NCBI GenBank assembly: GCA_902598485.1
Contig: CACKBU010000004.1
Location: 32,861-96,860 of the forward strand
DNA: 64,000 nucleotides
Direction: 5' to 3'
From: an uncultured Pelagibacteraceae bacterium
GTDB taxonomy: Bacteria > Pseudomonadota > Alphaproteobacteria > Pelagibacterales > Pelagibacteraceae
The position numbers and the translations under genes are program-made. Of the stretch, positions 36,505 through 44,901 are shown in pieces; the stretch's first letter is position 1, and each line of letters starts with the position of its first letter. Below the pieces are notes generated by a model that saw only the letters and a list, made by a program, of their open reading frames with translations, was not told the DNA's origin and did no database searches.

Positions 36505-36938
36505 TAGTCACTCAACACCGGAAAAGCCTGTCTAACTTTCAGAAAATATTTTTGATATTCCATTTTAGTACATTTGTTTTCAACATACTTAATATCATTT
36601 TTTTCCATCAAATCTTTTGCCTTTTCGTCTCGTATACCAAGCTGTAACCATAAAACTTTAGCTCCAATTTTAACTGTATCTTCTGCTATAGCATATACCT
36701 CTTTAGATGGTCTAAAAACATCTACGATATCAATATGATCTTTAATATCTGATATTTTAGAAAAAACCTCTTGCCCTAAAATTTTTTGACCCTCGGCTCT
36801 AGGGTTTACTGGGTAAACTTTATATCCATATTCTTGCATATATTTCATAACAATAGTTGATGCTTTAGTAGGATCATTACTTACTCCTACCATGGCAATA
36901 GTCTTATATTTTGATAGAATTTCCTTAATATCACTCAT
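36504..36938 (-). CDS. CoA-binding domain protein (YccU family)
   Basis: A 144-aa single-domain CoA_binding_2 protein: TIAMVGVSNDPTKAS nucleotide loop, YKVYPVNPRAEGQKILGQ, IDIVDVFRPSKEV and LWLQLGI. The family binds CoA, but no reaction is established. It overlaps both neighbours by single bases; the adjacent enoyl-CoA hydratase makes a CoA-thioester role reasonable. Confidence 0.85.
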   Translation of the reverse strand: MSDIKEILSKYKTIAMVGVSNDPTKASTIVMKYMQEYGYKVYPVNPRAEGQKILGQEVFSKISDIKDHIDIVDVFRPSKEVYAIAEDTVKIGAKVLWLQLGIRDEKAKDLMEKNDIKYVENKCTKMEYQKYFLKVRQAFPVLSD

Positions 36939-37120
36939 TAATTATTTTTAATCTGTTTCTCACAAAATATTCTAGCTTCAGAAGCAGTCATTGGTTTTTC
37001 CAATGTTTTAGTTCCAGCAACACATGCTTCGATCGCTCTTTTTTGATTATGATCTTTAAAATTATAAATTACTAATACACCAATAATAATAAAAACTACT
37101 ATTAAAATATTTTTTATCAC
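36938..37120 (-). CDS. Small single-pass membrane protein, 60 aa
   Basis: Not recognised. One N-terminal hydrophobic segment (ILIVVFIIIGVLVIY, residues 5-19) followed by a short polar domain with two cysteines (33 and 53) and a TASEARIFCEKQI helix. The start and stop overlap both neighbouring genes by one base (TAATG type), strong evidence that it is translated. Orientation suggests a periplasmic C-terminal domain with a possible disulfide. Confidence 0.72.
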   Translation of the reverse strand: MIKNILIVVFIIIGVLVIYNFKDHNQKRAIEACVAGTKTLEKPMTASEARIFCEKQIKNN

Positions 37121-37899
37121 TATTTATTTTTCCAATTTGGTTTTCTTTTTTCTAAAAAAGCAGAAATTCCTTCTTTAGCATCCATTGCCATCATGTTAAG
37201 GGTCATCATTTTACTTGTATAAGCGTAAGCTTTACTTAATGGCATTTCTAATTGTTTATAAAAAGCTTGTTTTCCAATTTTAATTGTCAAATTAGATTTT
37301 GAAGCAATTTTGTTTGCCACCTTTAATACTTCATTATTTAATTTTGATTTTGAAAAATAATCATTTATTAATCCTATTTCTTTTGCATAATTTGCTTTTA
37401 TAGGTTCTCCAGTTAAAAGCATTTTCATCATTGGTTTACGATTTATCTTTCTGCTTACAGCAACCATTGGTGTGCTACAAAATAAACCGATATTTACACC
37501 TGGGGTAGCAAACAACGCATCTTTAGTACTGTATGCTAAATCACAACTTGCAACTAATTGACAACCTGCTGCAAATGCTGCACCATGAACTTTAGCAACT
37601 ATTGGTTTTCTACCTTCAACGATCTGAAGCATTACTTTTGAACAAAGATTAAATAATTTTAAATATTTATCTCTCTTTTTTAAACCTCTAACTTCTTTTA
37701 AATTGTGTCCTGCGCTAAATCCTTTACCAGCACCCTCTAATATTATTACTTTAACTTTTTTATCAGTATCTAATTTTTTTAATGCCTTTGATAAATCTGA
37801 AAGATTCTTGAATGATAAAGAATTATAAGTTTTTGGTTCATCAATAATAATTGATGAAACTTCGTTGTTAATTTTTTTAATTTTAATGTTACTAGTCAT
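37120..37899 (-). CDS. Enoyl-CoA hydratase/isomerase family protein
   Basis: A 259-aa crotonase-fold protein. Oxyanion-hole regions GAGKGFSAGHNLKEV (about 55-69) and VHGAAFAAGCQLVASCDLAYS (about 104-124) are clear. The usual catalytic glutamates near 114 and 134 are not obvious in the matching place, so it may be a non-hydratase crotonase (isomerase, hydrolase or lyase). It abuts the 2OG dioxygenase gene. No CoA ligase is seen nearby. Confidence 0.85.
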   Translation of the reverse strand: MTSNIKIKKINNEVSSIIIDEPKTYNSLSFKNLSDLSKALKKLDTDKKVKVIILEGAGKGFSAGHNLKEVRGLKKRDKYLKLFNLCSKVMLQIVEGRKPIVAKVHGAAFAAGCQLVASCDLAYSTKDALFATPGVNIGLFCSTPMVAVSRKINRKPMMKMLLTGEPIKANYAKEIGLINDYFSKSKLNNEVLKVANKIASKSNLTIKIGKQAFYKQLEMPLSKAYAYTSKMMTLNMMAMDAKEGISAFLEKRKPNWKNK

Positions 37900-38751
37900 T
37901 TAATCAGTTAATCCATCGGATCTGGCCTGATTTCTTTCTATATGAATTGGTAAAACTTTGCCATATATAGCTTTTGAATGTTCTGGAGTGTTTACTCTCC
38001 ATGGGTCTAAAACATAAGCTGGAATACACATATATCTTGATTTTTGGCCTTCAACTTTTGTTACCCTATGCAGAGTAAATCTACCTTTAAATATTTGTAA
38101 ATCTCCTGGCTCTAATTTCAATTGTCTCACTCTAGTTCTATCTCCTGCTATAACTTTTTGAACTTCTTCGAAATTTTCATTTCCTGGTTCTCTAATATTT
38201 GGACAGTACTCAAATATTCCTCCCTTCTCAGGTTTTTGTATCATTAAACTAAGTGTAAATTCACAACTATCAAAATGCCATGGGAGTACCCCACCTGGTT
38301 TCATAACATTATACGCATGACATGCTAAAGGATCCGCCCATCTGTAAATAGGTGAGACGCCTAAACAAGCAGATACAAATTTTAAAAGTTCTTCAGTTTC
38401 GTAAAGATATTTCATTTCAGAGTCTTTTGGAAAACAATCTGAATTTAAATATCCATTATATCTATTCATAAAAGTTCTTTTTGGATGATCTTTTGGTAAC
38501 GAAGGATCGTCCTTCGCATACAAGTATGCATTTATGCTTTCTTTAGACATATAAACTTCATCTAATTGTTTTTCTAACTCAGAATTCATTACCTTAAGTG
38601 ATTTAGGTAAAATAAAATTTGGAATTGTTGAACAACTATATTGATCAAGTTCTTCTTTACATTTTTTAATTAGATTTTTAATTATTGGTGAATTTAAATC
38701 GTATATTGGATATTTTTCTAAATCTACAATAGTCTTAAGTCTATCGTTCAT
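37900..38751 (-). CDS. Fe(II)/2-oxoglutarate-dependent dioxygenase (PhyH-like)
   Basis: A 283-aa protein with a clear facial triad: His159-x-Asp161 (LPWHFDSCEF) and His228 (FTLHRVT), then Arg239 for 2OG (QKSRYMCIPAYV). CPNIREPGNENF and LEPGDLQIFKGR are in the double-stranded beta-helix core. The substrate is unknown. It sits six bases from a nucleotidyltransferase gene and next to a kinase, suggesting a small-molecule modification set. Confidence 0.75.
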   Translation of the reverse strand: MNDRLKTIVDLEKYPIYDLNSPIIKNLIKKCKEELDQYSCSTIPNFILPKSLKVMNSELEKQLDEVYMSKESINAYLYAKDDPSLPKDHPKRTFMNRYNGYLNSDCFPKDSEMKYLYETEELLKFVSACLGVSPIYRWADPLACHAYNVMKPGGVLPWHFDSCEFTLSLMIQKPEKGGIFEYCPNIREPGNENFEEVQKVIAGDRTRVRQLKLEPGDLQIFKGRFTLHRVTKVEGQKSRYMCIPAYVLDPWRVNTPEHSKAIYGKVLPIHIERNQARSDGLTD

Positions 38752-38757
38752 TTAAGT

Positions 38758-39132
38758 TTATTTTAACTTTCCCTCTTCTCTCATTTTTGCTCTTATCTTA
38801 GTAGCTGATATTTTTTGAGTTTCTTCATCCAAAACTATTTCTTCAATCTTATATCCAACTCCTCTACCATAACAAATATTTGTAATATTAGGTACTAACA
38901 TTATTTTAAATTGTCCTTCAAACTCAGGATTTAATCTGTCTTCAATATTTTTTTTTACTGTTTCAAAATCAAAAGGATTATCATCCACACCTTGCACATC
39001 TCTGATTTGAATACAAACTTGTCCAGTTTTTTTAATAATTTCTTTAAACAAAGTATAATGCCCATCGTGAAAAGGTTGCCATCTTCCTAGCATTTGTGCT
39101 GTTGGTTTTTTGTTATCCCATTGGTGTGTCAT
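38758..39132 (-). CDS. Nucleotidyltransferase (cytidylyltransferase-like HxGH fold)
   Basis: A 124-aa protein when started at the ATG at 39132, which overlaps the kinase stop (ATGA); an ATG further upstream at 39165 is less likely. The fold motif is GRWQPFHDGHYTLF with HDGH in the HxGH place, and the C-terminal ISATKIRAKM equals the ISSTxxR motif. Such enzymes transfer AMP or CMP to a phosphate. Length is near that of glycerol-3-phosphate cytidylyltransferases. Substrate not known. Confidence 0.82.
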   Translation of the reverse strand: MTHQWDNKKPTAQMLGRWQPFHDGHYTLFKEIIKKTGQVCIQIRDVQGVDDNPFDFETVKKNIEDRLNPEFEGQFKIMLVPNITNICYGRGVGYKIEEIVLDEETQKISATKIRAKMREEGKLK

Positions 39133-39539
39133 TTTTTTATCTCCTCTATTATTTTTGGTGCCCAATTTTTTGCATCCTGAGTTGTTACGTGAAAATCAAA
39201 ATTCTTTGGATTAACAAACATTTGGTTAGTGTCTTCAAATCTTCCTTCTTTAATCGTATCGACCCACACTCTAAAATCTGATGGAAACAAACTTCTTGCT
39301 TCGGGAGTTGGTGCAATAAAATCAGCAATTACATAATGACCATCTGCTTTTAATTTTAAAGCTGCTTCAGCCATTCTTTTTGCCTGTCTTACCCTTCCTT
39401 CTTCTGAAAAATCCCAATCGTTTGCAGCTTTTCTTACCTCGTCTGCATTCAGTCTTTTAGCATTTAATAGTGGAGCCATTTCATTTGCAAGAGTTGTTTT
39501 ACCAGCTCCAGGTAAACCCATAACTAAAATAATTTTCAT
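39129..39539 (-). CDS. P-loop kinase (adenylylsulfate kinase-like)
   Basis: A 136-aa P-loop protein. Walker A GLPGAGKTT (8-16), LNADEVRKAANDWDFSEEGR (an APS-kinase-like DxVR region), and ADGHYVIADFIAPTPEAR. It is shorter than true APS kinases (about 170-200 aa) and lacks a full lid, so phosphorylation of another small molecule is likely. Translationally coupled to the nucleotidyltransferase and sharing one base with the M24 gene upstream. Confidence 0.78.
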   Translation of the reverse strand: MKIILVMGLPGAGKTTLANEMAPLLNAKRLNADEVRKAANDWDFSEEGRVRQAKRMAEAALKLKADGHYVIADFIAPTPEARSLFPSDFRVWVDTIKEGRFEDTNQMFVNPKNFDFHVTTQDAKNWAPKIIEEIKK

Positions 39540-40774
39540 TAAATGTCTTCTAACGGATGATGGGACATTAGTTCAAGTCCATTTTCACCAATTAGGTATT
39601 GTTGCTCAAGCTTAACACCTTCTTTGCCACCTACTTTACCTATATAACTCTCAACTGTTATTGTCATATTTTTTTGAAACGTTCCACTACGTTCCCCACC
39701 ATCTGTTGGATATCTAATCGCTGGCCACTCATCACAAAGACCTATTCCATGCACCATTACAGAATATCTATTTGGATAATAATCCTTTGGCAAAACCCAA
39801 GATTTTTCTGTGAATTCTTTAAAAGATAAACCATCTTTAATTAGTCTTGAATTGTAATCGATTTGTTCAACAGCCATTGAATAAAGTTTCTTTTGTTCAT
39901 CATTAAATTTATTTCCAACAACAAATGCTCTAGAAATATCTGCACAGTATCCATAGGGTCCTACCATGTCTGTGTCAAAAGCAACTAGTTCACCATCTTG
40001 AATAACTTTGTTTCCACATTCTTGCATCCAAGGATTTGTTCTTTCTCCTGATGCTAACAATCTACACTCAATCCATTCCCCATAATTTTCTATGTTTGTT
40101 TGATGAAGAATTGACCATAATTCGTTTTCAGTCATTCCTGGTTTTAATTGCTCTCTCATTTTAACAATGCCCATTTCAGCAACATCTATTGCTGATCTCA
40201 TACATTTAATTTCATCAGATGATTTTATGACTCTTGCTTGTTCTAAAATTAATTTTGCATCTACAACTTCAATACCTTCTTTATTTAAAGCTACAACTGC
40301 AGGACCATTTAAAACATCGATAGCAATTTTTCTTGATTTAAAATATGATTTAGATAAATCTTTAACCTCATTAACCCATTTTTGTAATTGTGCTTCTGAT
40401 TGATCACCGTTACTAAAATAATCCCAGGTTATTGCTGGCCTAATTTCATCTATAAGATTTAATCCTTCAGATAACTTTTCACAATTAAAATATTCATAAA
40501 GAATTATTGGACCATTAACTGGTACAAAACAATATCTGGTAAGATTATGCATATTATAAACACTCATGTTTAAAGTATCTAAAGCATATCGAACATTTAC
40601 TGGATCAAATAAAATACAAGCTTCTAAATTATTTTTTTCTAATTCTTTTCTTACTCTATCTAATCGGTATGATCTTAATTTATCAAAATCAATTTCATCT
40701 TCTCTTAATCTTTTTTTAGTTATAAAACTTTGTCTAGGTTTAAATTCTGGAGCTATTTTTCTACTAAACCTCAT
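39539..40774 (-). CDS. M24-family enzyme, DddP-like (candidate DMSP lyase)
   Basis: A 411-aa pita-bread (creatinase/prolidase) protein. Probable metal ligands are Asp267-x-Asp269 and Asp279 (FDTDMVGPYGYCADISR), His342 (MVHGIGLCDE), Glu375 and Glu390. The Asp-x-Asp pair, ten-residue gap to the next Asp and fifteen-residue gap between the glutamates match what I recall of DddP DMSP lyases and differ from prolidase. Tyr337 and Asp348 lie at -5 and +6 from the His, as in DddP. A peptidase, creatinase or ectoine-hydrolase-like role remains possible. It overlaps the methyltransferase gene upstream by 4 bp. Confidence 0.72.
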   Translation of the reverse strand: MRFSRKIAPEFKPRQSFITKKRLREDEIDFDKLRSYRLDRVRKELEKNNLEACILFDPVNVRYALDTLNMSVYNMHNLTRYCFVPVNGPIILYEYFNCEKLSEGLNLIDEIRPAITWDYFSNGDQSEAQLQKWVNEVKDLSKSYFKSRKIAIDVLNGPAVVALNKEGIEVVDAKLILEQARVIKSSDEIKCMRSAIDVAEMGIVKMREQLKPGMTENELWSILHQTNIENYGEWIECRLLASGERTNPWMQECGNKVIQDGELVAFDTDMVGPYGYCADISRAFVVGNKFNDEQKKLYSMAVEQIDYNSRLIKDGLSFKEFTEKSWVLPKDYYPNRYSVMVHGIGLCDEWPAIRYPTDGGERSGTFQKNMTITVESYIGKVGGKEGVKLEQQYLIGENGLELMSHHPLEDI

Positions 40775-41397
40775 ATTACCCTATATAATCCTAACCATGC
40801 ATTAACATCTTTGCTTGCAATATAATCAGATTTAAAAAATTCTATTTTTTCCCATTTCTTACTATCTATTAGTATATCAATTTTTTTATCAAAACCATAC
40901 TCTTCGTGAATACCTTCGTTTATAGTAAAACAAATTAATCCACCTGGTTTTGTTATTCTTATAAACTCATCTAAAGCGTTTGGTTTTACATGGCCAAATG
41001 TAAACGTACCAACACACATCACTCCACCATAAAAATTATCCTCAGCTTCTATTGGTTGGTTTAAATCAACTTTAACTAATTTTTGATAAAGATCTTTTGG
41101 AACTGTATCTAATAAAGTTTGAGATAAATCTGCTCCATGAAAATTTTTAAAACCATGTTTTTTTAACTCAACTCCAACTAGACCTGTTCCACAGCCTGCA
41201 TCAAAGATTAGCGTATCTTTATTATTTTCGTGCTTATTGAAAGTTGCTACGGTTTCCTTTGGGCCTGTGTAGTTCCAATCAACCATGTCTTTATTATATT
41301 TATCTTTGTCTCCCCACTCATCGTAGTACTTCATAACTTCATCTGTGGTTTTAAGTTTATAAATTGGAATTTTATTTCCTACGTCTTTTTGAGCCAT
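40771..41397 (-). CDS. Class I SAM-dependent methyltransferase
   Basis: A 208-aa Rossmann-fold methyltransferase. SAM motif I is LIFDAGCGTGLVGVEL (near residue 64-79), then NFHGADLSQTLL, and a motif near ITKPGGLICFTINEG. The N-terminal part VMKYYDEWGDKDKYN resembles Williams-Beuren/UbiE-type small-molecule methyltransferases. It is translationally coupled to the second DMGDH-like gene (one shared base) and to the M24 gene. Acceptor not known. Confidence 0.85.
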   Translation of the reverse strand: MAQKDVGNKIPIYKLKTTDEVMKYYDEWGDKDKYNKDMVDWNYTGPKETVATFNKHENNKDTLIFDAGCGTGLVGVELKKHGFKNFHGADLSQTLLDTVPKDLYQKLVKVDLNQPIEAEDNFYGGVMCVGTFTFGHVKPNALDEFIRITKPGGLICFTINEGIHEEYGFDKKIDILIDSKKWEKIEFFKSDYIASKDVNAWLGLYRVI

Positions 41398-43802
41398 TAG
41401 CTTCTCATTTTTTGACCACTTGGATCGTAAAGTGGTTCTTTAATAATTGAACAATTAAATAAATCTCCATTTATCTCTACTTGAATTTTATTTTCAGATT
41501 TAATGTTTTTTTGATCAACAAAAGTAAACGCTACACTTTTGTTTACAAAATGAGCAAACCCACCTGAAGTTACATAGCCAATACTTTGATCTCCATTCAA
41601 GACGGCTTCATTATTTGTTACATCAATTTCATTTGTTTCAACAATTAATGGTACGAGTTTATTTGAAGAATTTTCCTTTTGTGCACTTTCTTTACCAATA
41701 AAATCTTTGTCCCAATTTATAAAAGCATCTAAGCCTGTCTCTTTTGCAGTAAAATCAGGTCTATAATCTAAAGTCCAAGCTCCCCAATTTTTCTCCAACC
41801 TCATTGACATTAATGCTCTTCCGCCAAAAGGTTTAATATTAAATTCTTTTCCAGCTTCCATTAATTCTTCATAAAGTTTTAGTTGATAGTGAGGTGCTAC
41901 ATAAATTTCATAACCGAGTTCGCCAGTAAATGAAATTCTATTTATTATAGCTGGAACTCCACCAACAAACATTCTTCTAGAATCTCTAAATTTAAATTTT
42001 TCATTTGAAACATCATCTCTTACAATTTTTTCCAAAACTTTCCTTGAATTTGGTCCTGCAATAGACAAACCATGATACTCATCAGATCTATTAGAATAAC
42101 TTAAATTAAATTTATCTATGTGACTCTCAAACCAACGTCTATGCATTTCTTGAGCAGCTCCAGAACCAAATACCATAAATTCATTTTCATCTAAACAAGC
42201 AACCGTTAAATCACCACATAATTTTCCTCTATACGACAACATTGGAGATAAAGATATTCTTCCTGGTTTTGGAAGTCTTCCAGCCATTATGTGATCTAAA
42301 AATTTTCTAGCATCAGGACCTTTGAATTCGTGTTTTGAAAAGTTGGCAACTTCGATTAAACCAACATTTTCTCTTACATTAATAACTTCTTTTGAAACAT
42401 AGTCATGTGATCTTGATCTTTTAATAGTAGGTTCTTCATGAGCATCTTCTTTATTGTTCGCAAACCACAAAACATTTTCTAATCCAAAGCTATCTCCCAT
42501 AACAGCACCTTGATTTACAAAACGATCATACAGTGCAGTAGTTTTTTGTTTTCTTCCCTTTGGTAAAGTTTCGTTTGGAAAAGTCATAATAAATCTTCGC
42601 TCATAATTTTCTGAGGATTTAATGGTTCCATATTGAGGTGATGCATAATCTCCAAATCTTGCAACATCCATTGCCCAAACATCAATTGATGGTTCTCCGT
42701 CAATAATCCATTCTGCTATACATTTTCCAACACCACCGCCTTGGCAAAATCCAGCCATAACACCAACAGCAACCCAATAATTTTTCATTCCTGGTACTGG
42801 ACCAATAAGAGGGCTTCCATCAGGACCAAAAGTAAAAGGTCCATTAACTATATTTTTTATTCCTGCCCGCTCTAATGCTGGCATTCTCTCAAACCCAATT
42901 GCCAATCTATCTTCAATGTTATCTAACTTTGGCTCAAGTAACTCATGTCCAAAATTCATTGGTGTGCCTTCAACTTTCCAAGGAGTTGATTTTGGCTCAT
43001 AAGTTCCAAGCAACATTCCTTTTCCTTCTTGTCTAAAGTAAATATTTCCTTCAAAATCTGTTCCAATTGGTAATCTTTGGTCACCCATTGCTTCAATTTC
43101 TGGAATAGGTTCAGTGATCAAATAATGATGCTCCATTGGTTGAACTGGAAGATTAAGCCCAGCTAGTTGACCAACTTCTCTTGCCCACAGACCACCTGCA
43201 TTTATTACTATTTCAGCATTTATATTTCCTTTTTCGGTAAACACATCCCAAGTTCCATCTTCTTTTTGTTTCGTATCTTTTACGACAGTGTGAGTATAAT
43301 ATTTTCCACCATGAACTTTTGCAGCTTTTGCAAAAGCATAAGTAACTCCTGATGGATCAACTTCACCATCAATCGGATCCCATAATGCTAGCAAGTATCT
43401 AGACGGATCAATTAACGGATGTTTCTTTTTTACTTCTTCTAAAGAAATAAATTCTTGATCAAGACCCATATATCTTGCTTTTGATCTTTCTCTCTTTAAA
43501 TAATCAGCCCACACTTCATTTGAAGCTAAATAAAAACCTCCACTAGGTTTAAATCCTACAGAATGACCTGACTCTTTTTCTATTTCTTTATACAAGCCTA
43601 TTGTATAAGCCATCATCCTAGAGATATTAGGGTCAGATGAAATAACGTGAACATTTCCCGCTGCGTGCCAAGACGATCCTGAGGTAAGTTCGTTTCTCTC
43701 AAGTAAAATGCAATCCTTTAATCCAAATTTAGATAAATGGTAAAGAATAGAACAACCCACCACACCACCACCTATGATTACAACTTTGGCATTTTTCTCC
43801 AT
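41397..43802 (-). CDS. Second DMGDH/sarcosine dehydrogenase-like flavoprotein (FAD + GcvT domains)
   Basis: An 801-aa paralogue of the protein at 31377-33809. VVIIGGGVVGCSILYHL (7-23) and SSWHAAG with His46 as probable covalent FAD attachment site; the C-terminal half is FAO_M plus GcvT. The substrate side differs: NVHVISSDPNISRMM follows the His where the other has [14 protein letters not shown]. It may demethylate a different N-methyl compound. Starts 8 bp after an unknown gene; followed by the methyltransferase with one shared base. Confidence 0.88.
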   Translation of the reverse strand: MEKNAKVVIIGGGVVGCSILYHLSKFGLKDCILLERNELTSGSSWHAAGNVHVISSDPNISRMMAYTIGLYKEIEKESGHSVGFKPSGGFYLASNEVWADYLKRERSKARYMGLDQEFISLEEVKKKHPLIDPSRYLLALWDPIDGEVDPSGVTYAFAKAAKVHGGKYYTHTVVKDTKQKEDGTWDVFTEKGNINAEIVINAGGLWAREVGQLAGLNLPVQPMEHHYLITEPIPEIEAMGDQRLPIGTDFEGNIYFRQEGKGMLLGTYEPKSTPWKVEGTPMNFGHELLEPKLDNIEDRLAIGFERMPALERAGIKNIVNGPFTFGPDGSPLIGPVPGMKNYWVAVGVMAGFCQGGGVGKCIAEWIIDGEPSIDVWAMDVARFGDYASPQYGTIKSSENYERRFIMTFPNETLPKGRKQKTTALYDRFVNQGAVMGDSFGLENVLWFANNKEDAHEEPTIKRSRSHDYVSKEVINVRENVGLIEVANFSKHEFKGPDARKFLDHIMAGRLPKPGRISLSPMLSYRGKLCGDLTVACLDENEFMVFGSGAAQEMHRRWFESHIDKFNLSYSNRSDEYHGLSIAGPNSRKVLEKIVRDDVSNEKFKFRDSRRMFVGGVPAIINRISFTGELGYEIYVAPHYQLKLYEELMEAGKEFNIKPFGGRALMSMRLEKNWGAWTLDYRPDFTAKETGLDAFINWDKDFIGKESAQKENSSNKLVPLIVETNEIDVTNNEAVLNGDQSIGYVTSGGFAHFVNKSVAFTFVDQKNIKSENKIQVEINGDLFNCSIIKEPLYDPSGQKMRS

Positions 43803-43810
43803 AAATTTAT

Positions 43811-44893
43811 TTATAACCTTTCTTTTTCAAAATTTACAATATTGTCTTCAAAATAAATATTTTTTAATTTGGACAATCTCTTTTGAAGAATATTTATATT
43901 TTTTTTAGTAAATGAAACTTTTTTTTGCTCTATTTCAGAAACTTGTCCCACATAGTTAATTGCATTCCAGACAGAAAAAATATTATTTAGTGAGAATTCC
44001 TTCAAATTGATAGATAAATTATTGAAAGTATATTTTAGTTTTTCTAGTTTTATTTTAAATTTATCTTTTTCTATATTTTTTTTTATTTGAGATATTAATT
44101 TTTTGGGTTCTGAATTTTTATAAAAACCATTCCTTGGATAGTAATATTTGAGAAATGATCCTGTAAAATCCTTTCCTGATGAGTATATAAGGAACATTTT
44201 TCCTTTAAAATTTAGCAAAGATAAAAGAGGTTTAATAACATTTTTTACAGTCTGAGCTAAAGGAGACCGAAGCTTAAAACATTGAGATGCAATAATAAAA
44301 TCATATTTTTTTGGAATTTCACTTATATTTCTGGGTATAAAGTCTTTTAATTTTTTTTTTTGATCTTTTCTGTAAATAGTCAAAAAAATTTTTGACTTGG
44401 GTTTAATTGAACCATTTTTGTTATTAAAAGATAATTTCCAATTTTTTCTAATATAAGGACTTAAACTCATTAAGATCTTAGTAAAATCAATACCTTTTTT
44501 TCCAACTAATTCTAATTTTTCAAATTTTACATTGTCAGATGTAGAGTTATTTAGATCTTTATAGCTACAATTAGTAATATTAAAAATTAAAGTTTTATGT
44601 TCAGCAAATCTATCCCCTAAAAAACTTAGAAGCACATTAATATCATCGATACTTATTTCTTTACCTACAATAAATATAGGTTTATTTGGCAGATATTTAT
44701 GCAGGCCTGACAAAAAAGTAGATATAATTGTTCCCTCACCAGTACCCGCGTCTAATACGTTAAAAATTGGTGACCGAGTACTGATTTTTTCTATTTTTTT
44801 AAATAAATAAAAAGCAATTTTTGATTTTTCATTAGTTGAGTTTACAAATGATAAATATTTGTCTCTAGAATCAAAAAAAGTTTTTCTCTTCAT
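43811..44893 (-). CDS. Hypothetical protein, possible methyltransferase fold, 360 aa
   Basis: I do not recognise a named family. Near residue 45 there is NVLDAGTGEGTIIS, a plausible SAM-binding motif I, followed by IFIVGKEISIDDINVLL, and KYDFIIASQCFKL could be motif IV. The rest is lysine- and asparagine-rich with long stretches of low hydrophobicity. It stands between BHMT (8 bp) and the second DMGDH paralogue (8 bp), so co-expression with amine metabolism is likely. No membrane segment. Confidence 0.6.
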   Translation of the reverse strand: MKRKTFFDSRDKYLSFVNSTNEKSKIAFYLFKKIEKISTRSPIFNVLDAGTGEGTIISTFLSGLHKYLPNKPIFIVGKEISIDDINVLLSFLGDRFAEHKTLIFNITNCSYKDLNNSTSDNVKFEKLELVGKKGIDFTKILMSLSPYIRKNWKLSFNNKNGSIKPKSKIFLTIYRKDQKKKLKDFIPRNISEIPKKYDFIIASQCFKLRSPLAQTVKNVIKPLLSLLNFKGKMFLIYSSGKDFTGSFLKYYYPRNGFYKNSEPKKLISQIKKNIEKDKFKIKLEKLKYTFNNLSINLKEFSLNNIFSVWNAINYVGQVSEIEQKKVSFTKKNINILQKRLSKLKNIYFEDNIVNFEKERL

Positions 44894-44901
44894 ATTTATT
44901 A

